Positions 7,430 to 10,753 of a DNA stretch of 10,753 nt are shown here, piece by piece. The stretch comes from an uncultured Lachnospiraceae bacterium (GTDB taxonomy: Bacteria; Bacillota; Clostridia; Lachnospirales; Lachnospiraceae), in assembly GCA_910585065.1 (NCBI GenBank), contig CAJUCG010000109.1, positions 1 through 10,753 of the forward strand, in the 5' to 3' direction. The first letter of the stretch is position 1, and the number at the start of each line of letters is the position of its first letter. Position numbers and translations under genes: made by a program. The notes under the pieces are model-generated. The model had not been told where the DNA came from and searched no databases. It saw only the letters and a program-made list of their open reading frames with translations.

Positions 7430-7455
7430 TGGCTGTCAGTTTCGCCTGACAGTCA
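7430..7455 (+). other. Hairpin 1 of the structured gap
   Basis: TGGCTGTCAG (7430-7439) pairs with CTGACAGTCA (7446-7455) over 10 bases with one G-U pair, closing a 6-base loop TTTCGC. The absence of a T-run on the 3' side argues against a terminator. It ends only 3 bases before the next, larger hairpin. Confidence 0.6.
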
Positions 7456-7458
7456 ACC

Positions 7459-7565
7459 TTTGGCCAGTGGTCTGTTCTTTTCGTTTTCCGTTGGTTGAAA
7501 TATTATCTTTTCTCTCCAGAAGGCAACCCGGTAAGGTCACAGGAAAGAACAGACCAGTGGTCAAA
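7459..7565 (+). repeat. Long imperfect palindrome / extended hairpin
   Basis: The arms 7459-7480 and 7544-7565 are complementary over 22 positions with one G-G mismatch (7467/7557) and one G-U pair. The perfect core is TGGTCTGTTCTTT against AAAGAACAGACCA. The enclosed 63 bases continue the stem: CCG+GGTTG (7488-7490, 7493-7497) against CAACCCGG (7524-7531) with a 2-base bulge, then TTCT/AGAA around a CTCC loop (7510-7521). The whole 107 bases can fold as one rod. This far exceeds chance and fits either a structured leader RNA or a small palindromic repeat element. I do not recognise a known riboswitch or an IS end in it. Confidence 0.65.
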
Positions 7566-7570
7566 ACTTA

Positions 7571-7599
7571 CCTGTGGGATTGGATTGCGGCTGCACAGG
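7571..7599 (+). other. Hairpin 3 with a possible alternative partner
   Basis: CCTGTG (7571-7576) pairs with CACAGG (7594-7599) across 17 bases. An identical CACAGG at 7538-7543, in the loop side of the long hairpin, could compete for the same CCTGTG strand. Six-base stems are individually weak evidence; the interest is in the two mutually exclusive pairings. Confidence 0.35.
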
Positions 7600-7649
7600 G
7601 GAGAACATAGAAGATATTGTGGAAAACAAAAAAGAAGGAGTGAGAAAGG

Positions 7650-8639
7650 GTGGAGCGAGGAGTCGAAAAAAAAGGTGTGGAGAAGCGAATTTATACCTTG
7701 GAAAAGGGCGGGGGAAGTTGGAAAGAGAATAGGAAAATAAAGTGGGGAAAGAAGGCTTTCCTGGAGCCGTTTGCAGCCTCCTTAACGGTTGAGGCGGCGT
7801 TAATTTTACCCGCTCTTCTCAGTGTGCTGTTCTTTTTTCTTTCATTTTTGCAAATTATTCGTGTGGAGCAAAAACTTTACTATGCGGCAACACAGGTTAC
7901 CGAGGAGACGGCAGCATGCGGATATTTGTTAAAATATGCGGACAAAGAGCTTGACGCGCTCTGGGAGAGCGGGGGAGATTACTATAAGGCAGCAGGATTT
8001 GCGATCGATCTTTTGCAGGATGCGGGGGATGCTCTGTGGATTCGCAGGGCTATGCGCAAAAAGCTTTCGGGCGAGGATTGTGTGGAAGCGATGGTGGTGG
8101 GAGGAGTTTCCGGAATTGATTTTTGGGGTTCGGAAAGTTACGCGGAGGATGAGATGACGGTGGTGCGCATGAATTTTCGCATTTCTTTTCCGATCTTTCA
8201 GAGGTTTCTGCCCAAGCTTTCGTTTGAGAAAACTGTGCTGATGCGCAGTTTTTCTGGAAGGGGAGCATTGGAGGGGGATGAGGAGAGCGGGGAGAAAACC
8301 GAGGAGGAAGAGGGATATGTCTATGTGACAGAAAGTGGAACGGTCTATCATACAAGTGCGAACTGTACCTATATTCGAAGAAAGGTGCAAAAAGAAAAGA
8401 GTGAGGGAATTGCAAAGAAGAGAAATCAGTACGGCGCGAAGTATTATCGCTGTGAGAGCTGCATGAAAAATGTAGAGATGCCGGAATCCGTCTTTGTTAC
8501 AAAGGCAGGGACACGCTATCATGCAGCAAAGGATTGCAGTAAAATTAAGCGGACGGTAAAGAAAATTCTTTTTTCGGAGGCTTCAGCTTATCGACCGTGC
8601 AGCCGATGTGCAAAAGAGGGAGAAAATAATGTGGAATAA
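7650..8639 (+). CDS. TadE-like pseudopilin with duplicated His/Cys tail modules
   Basis: A 329-aa protein with a TadE-like start: a basic N-terminus, then ASLTVEAALILPALL (residues 43-57) opening a transmembrane helix to about 70. Glu48 is at +5 of the expected cleavage position, but the -1 residue is Ala43 rather than Gly. Residues 70-205 should lie outside the membrane. After an acidic linker (209-222) come two similar modules. The first is VYVTESGTVYH...C (His234, Cys239, then Cys268 and Cys271); the second is VFVTKAGTRYH...C (His291, Cys296, then Cys317 and Cys320). The H-x4-C...C-x2-C pattern suggests metal binding, probably zinc, though exported cysteines could instead form disulfides. 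GTG start at 7650 with AAGGAG 9 bases upstream. It is 15 bases before tadV. Likely a minor pilus or surface component; the exact role is unknown. Confidence 0.78.
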   Translation: MERGVEKKGVEKRIYTLEKGGGSWKENRKIKWGKKAFLEPFAASLTVEAALILPALLSVLFFFLSFLQIIRVEQKLYYAATQVTEETAACGYLLKYADKELDALWESGGDYYKAAGFAIDLLQDAGDALWIRRAMRKKLSGEDCVEAMVVGGVSGIDFWGSESYAEDEMTVVRMNFRISFPIFQRFLPKLSFEKTVLMRSFSGRGALEGDEESGEKTEEEEGYVYVTESGTVYHTSANCTYIRRKVQKEKSEGIAKKRNQYGAKYYRCESCMKNVEMPESVFVTKAGTRYHAAKDCSKIKRTVKKILFSEASAYRPCSRCAKEGENNVE

Positions 8640-8654
8640 AAAAAAGGAGAGGAT

Positions 8655-9074
8655 ATGAGAGAAGCAATAGTGATGATCTTGCTTATTATTTTTGGGGCTG
8701 AGGATGTGCGCAAAAAAAGTCTTTCGCTGCCCATGCTTGTAGTAGCCTTTGGTTTCGCGCTTCTTTTCCGTCTATTTTTATTTGGGGAGCTGAAAGTGGG
8801 AGCGGCGGGAGTGGGATCGGGAATTCTTGTCTGGCTGATCAGTAAAATTTCGCGGGATCAGATTGGAAGGGGAGATGGATTTTTATTGATGGTAACAGGG
8901 ATGATACTCAGATTTTGGGAAAATATGGAATTATTTTTGACCGCTTTGTTTTTCTGTGCATTTTATTCGGCGGGCGTTTTGATTTTGCAAAGAAAGGGAC
9001 GGGGATATCGGATTCCCTTTGTGCCTTTTCTTGCAGGTGCGCAGTTGTTTCGCCTACTGATTTTATTGAAATAG
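8655..9074 (+). CDS. tadV: TadV/CpaA-type prepilin peptidase (A24 family)
   Basis: A short (139 aa) polytopic aspartic peptidase of the A24 family. The two catalytic aspartates are visible: Asp17 in the first loop (GAEDVRKKSLSLP) and Asp74 in the GxGD motif (GRGD, 71-74). Hydrophobic segments lie at about 4-14, 26-44, 50-63, 76-87, 92-111 and 120-137. There is no N-terminal methyltransferase domain, as usual for Tad peptidases. It should cleave the Flp pilin and perhaps the TadE-like proteins on the cytoplasmic side of the membrane. ATG at 8655 with AAGGAG (8644-8649) 5 bases upstream. It is placed between the two TadE-like genes. Confidence 0.9.
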   Translation: MREAIVMILLIIFGAEDVRKKSLSLPMLVVAFGFALLFRLFLFGELKVGAAGVGSGILVWLISKISRDQIGRGDGFLLMVTGMILRFWENMELFLTALFFCAFYSAGVLILQRKGRGYRIPFVPFLAGAQLFRLLILLK

Positions 9075-9120
9075 ATAGGCATAAAGGGGAAGGAAATTTT
9101 GTAGTAATCTGATTTTATTG
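9057..9120 (+). repeat. 12-base direct repeat across the tadV-TadE gap
   Basis: CTGATTTTATTG occurs at 9057-9068, covering the last codons of tadV, and again at 9109-9120, just before the ribosome binding region of the next gene. The copies are offset by 52 bases. Similar GGGGAAG sequences also occur at 9086-9092 and 9125-9131. A decayed tandem duplication is likely; no regulatory role is evident. Confidence 0.45.
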
Positions 9121-9131
9121 GGAAGGGGAAG

Positions 9132-9689
9132 ATGGAGATGATTTACTTTTATAGAAAAAAAAGAGCGCGTATGAAGGCAAGTATTACCGTGGAAGCGGTA
9201 TTTATTATCCCGGTGCTGATGCTTTTCTTTTTGATGATTTTGTGGTTTAGTTTTGCTCTTCATGACAGAGCCATTGTGGAGGGAGCAATTTCGGAAATGC
9301 TGGAGGAGGGCAGCGAGTATATGGTGTATGGCACACTGCCCGGTGTCGGGGTGATCGAGCAGGAAAAGGGCAGCAGAAGCAGTTTGCGCTATGCATTTGC
9401 CGATGCGACTTACGAGGAATTAAAGCAGTGGGAGAAATCTCTGGCGAGAAACACGAAGAGAAAACTTTATCTATATCAGATTGCAGGGTTTTCATGTGAT
9501 AAGGTTGGAGGAAAGGTAAGAGTATATGCAAAATATTGCTGCACAAAATTTTTTCCGGCAAAATGGTGGGGACTCTCAAAACTATTTTATATAGAATACA
9601 ATAGTGAGCGTTTCTGTCCGGTACGTGAGGAAGTGACAAGAGTGGGGAGTGTGCTGCTTGATTTATACGGGGAAATAACTGAGCAATAA
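9132..9689 (+). CDS. TadE-like pseudopilin
   Basis: A 185-aa protein with a short basic N-terminus (YRKKRARMK), then ASITVEAVFIIPVLM (residues 16-30) and a transmembrane helix to about 43. This is the TadE/TadF layout. Glu21 is at +5 with Ala16 at -1, the same Ala-for-Gly pattern as in the other TadE-like protein of this operon. The rest (45-185) should be outside the membrane and contains four cysteines (122, 136, 137, 162) that could form disulfides. Two starts are possible: ATG 9132, close (3 bases) to AAGGGG (9123-9128), and ATG 9138, at a better 9-base distance; they differ by two residues. It is expected to be a minor pilus subunit or assembly factor. It ends 24 bases before the next gene. 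Confidence 0.8.
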   Translation: MEMIYFYRKKRARMKASITVEAVFIIPVLMLFFLMILWFSFALHDRAIVEGAISEMLEEGSEYMVYGTLPGVGVIEQEKGSRSSLRYAFADATYEELKQWEKSLARNTKRKLYLYQIAGFSCDKVGGKVRVYAKYCCTKFFPAKWWGLSKLFYIEYNSERFCPVREEVTRVGSVLLDLYGEITEQ

Positions 9690-9713
9690 CAAAATATGGA
9701 AAGGATGCGGGAG

Positions 9714-10753
9714 ATGGAAAAGAAGGTGGAAGAGATTTATTTGGAGGAGAGAAGCGATATCGGAGGGAATTATCTGGTCGCTATTGGCTGCGAGGGGGGC
9801 GGCTACCGGGAAGAAATGTTGAAAAACAGTAAAATAGAGGGACTTTTGCCCGTAAATAGACAGGATTTTGATGGCAGGCATGAGCTGTGGTTTGCCGTGG
9901 GGGGAATGCAGCCGCTAAGTGTAAAATTTAGGCAGAAGGCACCGGGAACGGCGGTGATCACGGAACTGATGAGACAGATAGAAGAACTGTCGGTAAAATT
10001 GGAAGAGTATTTGCTTGAGCCAAAGGAGATTGGACTGACACTTTCCTGGATTTTTGAGGGGGAGGAAGGAGAATATTTATTTTTGTATCTTCCGGGGTAT
10101 GCGGGAAAGGATGGCGGTGGGATTTGCAGATTGCTTGAAGAATTGATGGAATATGTGGATTATGAGAATTACAGGGCAGTTTCATTTTTGTATTTGCTGC
10201 ACGCGAAAAGCAGACAGCAGACGGGAGGGGGATTTGCCCTGTACCATCTTTGCGGGGAGATTTTAAAGGCGGAACAAGAAAGGGAGCAGGAGCGTGAACA
10301 GGATGATTTTTTTGCAGAATTTGAGCGGGAGGATGGGGAGGAAAATCAATCAGGAAAGAGCAGAATAAAAAAGATCGTAAGACAGGGAGCGGATAGAGGG
10401 GAAGAAACAGGAAATAAAAGGAAAAAAGTAGGAGAAAAAAATAGCAAAAATGGGAAACTTCAAGGATGGTTAAATAAATTTGTAGGTTTGATTAAGGGGG
10501 AGGAGAAAGGTTTTGCTTTCGAGGAAAAGAACGAGGGCATTACGATTTTAGCGGAGAATGGGGAATATGGTAAAAAGCCTGGGGATGCACAGGGGAGGGA
10601 GTATGATCCGGAAACTGGGGATGCGGATACCGTGCTGCTTGGCGGGGAGGAGTTGACACAGACAGTACTGCTTGACAGCGATCGGGGAATTTTGGAGGAG
10701 GAGCAGTACTATTTAATATCAGAGGAAGGGGGACGGATTAAAATTTACCTGTC
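9714..10753 (+). CDS. DUF6382-like / FHA domain protein (3' end missing)
   Basis: An open frame of 346 codons plus 2 bases runs off the window without a stop. Residues 1 to about 185 match the general pattern of DUF6382, a domain found N-terminal to FHA in Firmicute Tad loci (GGNYLVAI at 17-24, GLLPVNRQDFDG at 43-54, then an alpha/beta region with TLSWIFEG and YLFLYLPGY). Residues 186-300 are a charged low-complexity linker (EQEREQEREQ, many Lys/Glu). At 304-320 come two Thr-Val-Leu-Leu motifs, and QYYLISEEGGRIKIYL (331-346) looks like the first strands of an FHA domain, cut by the edge. FHA domains bind phospho-threonine, so a signalling or assembly-control role in the cytoplasm is inferred. 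Start ATG 9714 follows AAGGA by 8 bases; ATGs at 9696 and 9705 in the same frame have poorer sites. No membrane segment is seen. Confidence 0.75.
   Translation, partial: MEKKVEEIYLEERSDIGGNYLVAIGCEGGGYREEMLKNSKIEGLLPVNRQDFDGRHELWFAVGGMQPLSVKFRQKAPGTAVITELMRQIEELSVKLEEYLLEPKEIGLTLSWIFEGEEGEYLFLYLPGYAGKDGGGICRLLEELMEYVDYENYRAVSFLYLLHAKSRQQTGGGFALYHLCGEILKAEQEREQEREQDDFFAEFEREDGEENQSGKSRIKKIVRQGADRGEETGNKRKKVGEKNSKNGKLQGWLNKFVGLIKGEEKGFAFEEKNEGITILAENGEYGKKPGDAQGREYDPETGDADTVLLGGEELTQTVLLDSDRGILEEEQYYLISEEGGRIKIYL

Larger units (their letters stand above)
7369..7649 (+). other. 281-base non-coding gap with strong secondary structure
   Basis: This is the longest break inside the operon. After AT-rich sequence (7369-7425) come three adjacent hairpins (7430-7455, 7459-7565, 7571-7599), then a purine-rich stretch ending in the ribosome binding site AAGGAG (7635-7640) of the next gene. 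A weak promoter candidate, TTGTTA (7374-7379) with TGTAGT (7397-7402) at 17-base spacing, would start RNA near 7409, just ahead of the structured part. No hairpin is followed by a T-run. Open frames here (7416-7610 and one from 7495) lack ribosome binding sites. Confidence 0.6.

Noticed and set aside
7459..7565. Invertible promoter flanked by inverted repeats
   Set aside because: The 63-base interior holds no convincing promoter on either strand and itself continues the stem, and no recombinase gene is in the window. A folded RNA or palindromic repeat explains it better. Read-level evidence of inversion would reopen this.
7430..7599. Intrinsic terminator splitting the operon
   Set aside because: None of the three hairpins is followed by a T-run; the sequences after them are TCAACC, AAAACTT and GGAGAAC types.
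7416..7610. 64-codon open frame with ATG inside the structured gap (+ strand)
   Set aside because: There is no ribosome binding site before the ATG, and the frame runs through the palindrome arms, which fully explain its composition. It could still be a trace of a dispersed repeat, so a similarity search would be worthwhile.
7495..7740. 81-codon frame starting at TTG (+ strand)
   Set aside because: No ribosome binding site, starts inside the palindrome and overlaps the well-supported GTG-started TadE-like gene by 91 bases.
7929..8522. 197-codon minus-strand frame opposite the TadE-like gene
   Set aside because: It is rich in His, Ser, Pro and Arg, as expected from the reverse of a purine-rich coding strand, and it lies over clear TadE and His/Cys module coding sequence.

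Overview
The window holds most of a Tad (Flp, type IVc) pilus locus from a low-to-moderate GC Gram-positive bacterium, most likely a Lachnospiraceae-type Firmicute. The organism call is an inference. It rests on the gene set (TadZ, CpaF/TadA, TadB, TadC, a very short Flp pilin, a DUF5702-like protein, TadE-like pseudopilins, a short A24 peptidase and a DUF6382/FHA protein), on strong AGGAGG-type ribosome binding sites, and on the absence of any secretin or other outer-membrane Tad component. All pilus genes lie on the + strand.

Layout. Bases 1-81 are the 5' end of a divergent minus-strand gene (a small basic protein, possibly DUF2508/YaaL). Bases 82-398 are a divergent intergenic region. It carries a bulged palindrome (257-279) and a near-consensus sigma-A promoter (341-369) that should drive the pilus operon. 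Then follow tadZ/cpaE (399-1331), cpaF/tadA (1324-2562), tadB (2627-3337), tadC (3356-4627), the Flp pilin (4730-4939), a large DUF5702-like protein (4942-7368), a 281-base non-coding gap filled with strong hairpins, a TadE-like protein with a duplicated metal-site-like tail (7650-8639), the prepilin peptidase tadV (8655-9074), a second TadE-like protein (9132-9689), and a DUF6382/FHA gene that runs off the right edge (9714-10753).

How the genes fit together. CpaF powers assembly on the inner face of the membrane, TadB and TadC form the membrane platform, and TadZ is expected to place the machine in the cell. TadV would process the Flp pilin and perhaps the two TadE-like pseudopilins. The DUF5702-like and TadE-like proteins are candidate extracytoplasmic or minor pilus parts. 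The FHA protein suggests phospho-threonine signalling to the system. Gene spacing is tight (overlap at tadZ/cpaF, 2 bases at flp/DUF5702), which indicates one transcript. Two breaks are notable: 102 bases before the pilin and 281 bases before the first TadE-like gene, and both contain inverted repeats.

Most unusual points: the 107-base extended hairpin with two flanking hairpins at 7430-7599; the anomalous start of tadB, where the ATG with a good upstream site runs into an amber codon after four codons and a duplicated copy of the same start sequence lies 33 bases on; the tandem H-x4-C...C-x2-C modules in the first TadE-like protein; and repeated Thr-Val-Leu-Leu motifs just before the FHA domain.
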